Shown here in pieces: positions 32,296 through 32,370 of a stretch of 32,370 nt of DNA. The position numbers were made by a program, and so were the translations under genes. The notes beneath the pieces are model-generated. The model was not told the origin of the DNA. It did not search any database and saw only the letters and a list, made by a program, of their open reading frames with translations. Every line of letters begins with the position of its first letter. The first letter of the stretch is position 1. This stretch comes from Purshia tridentata (Eukaryota; Streptophyta; Magnoliopsida; Rosales; Rosaceae): NCBI GenBank assembly GCA_003254885.1, contig QANT01004071.1:1-32370 (forward strand), in the 5' to 3' direction.

Positions 32296-32370
32296 CTGTT
32301 ATGATATCTTAATGGCTTGCAAAATTTCCCATTTCTTTTCTTTTTAATATTTTAAATTTTTAATGTCATT

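Noticed and set aside
32159..32347. 62-aa plus-strand frame with a vague likeness to the LK-CF-...-LWM region of NB-ARC resistance proteins
   Set aside because: The likeness covers few residues, there is no other NB-ARC motif nearby, and the minus strand offers a better exon model over the same bases.

Overview
This window is nuclear DNA from a flowering plant, most likely a eudicot. The genes have many short exons with GT-AG introns in an AT-rich background, and every recognisable protein is a plant family. My impression is a woody rosid such as Rosaceae/Prunus, but that rests on the general look of the sequence and not on any diagnostic marker. There are six convincing protein-coding genes that I can read from start to stop, one small hidden three-exon gene, one nuclear tRNA gene, and probably the 3' end of one more gene running off the right edge.

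Layout: 1-2260 is AT-rich intergenic DNA. 2563-5867 (+) is a nine-exon gene for the 20S proteasome subunit alpha-6 (PAA, 246 aa). 7369-10989 (+) is a seven-exon gene for a class 3 (Sn1-specific diacylglycerol lipase-like) lipase of 665 aa. 11340-15900 is intergenic and holds a near-duplicate pair abutting a single N, a probable MITE, and microsatellites. 16985-17458 (+) is a DUF1677 Cys-rich protein (157 aa) with a long, intron-bearing leader that contains two short uORFs. 20584-22445 (+) is a five-exon gene for a type C heterotrimeric G-protein gamma subunit (AGG3/GS3 family, 148 aa) with a compact, very Cys-rich tail. 23667-26000 (+) is an intronless subtilase gene (777 aa, SBT1 type), followed by a direct duplication carrying its poly(A) signal. 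27372-27453 (+) is tRNA-Ser(GCU). 28280-29572 (+) is an intronless F-box gene. A three-exon CYSTM (Cys-rich tail-anchored) gene lies on the minus strand at 29953-31004, convergent with the F-box gene and separated from it by a nearly perfect 91-bp tandem duplication. At 31725-32295 (-) two phase-compatible exons followed by a poly(A) signal suggest the end of an unrecognised gene.

The genes do not form an operon or one obvious pathway; this is a normal plant chromosome segment. Two groupings may be ancestral neighbourhoods: DUF1677 next to the G-gamma subunit, and the class 3 lipase near the SBT1.4-like subtilase. From memory, similar pairs sit close together in Arabidopsis. I found no clear sign of a new multi-gene system. 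The best leads are the compact G-gamma tail, the uORF-bearing DUF1677 leader, the unidentified edge gene, and the duplicated poly(A) segment.
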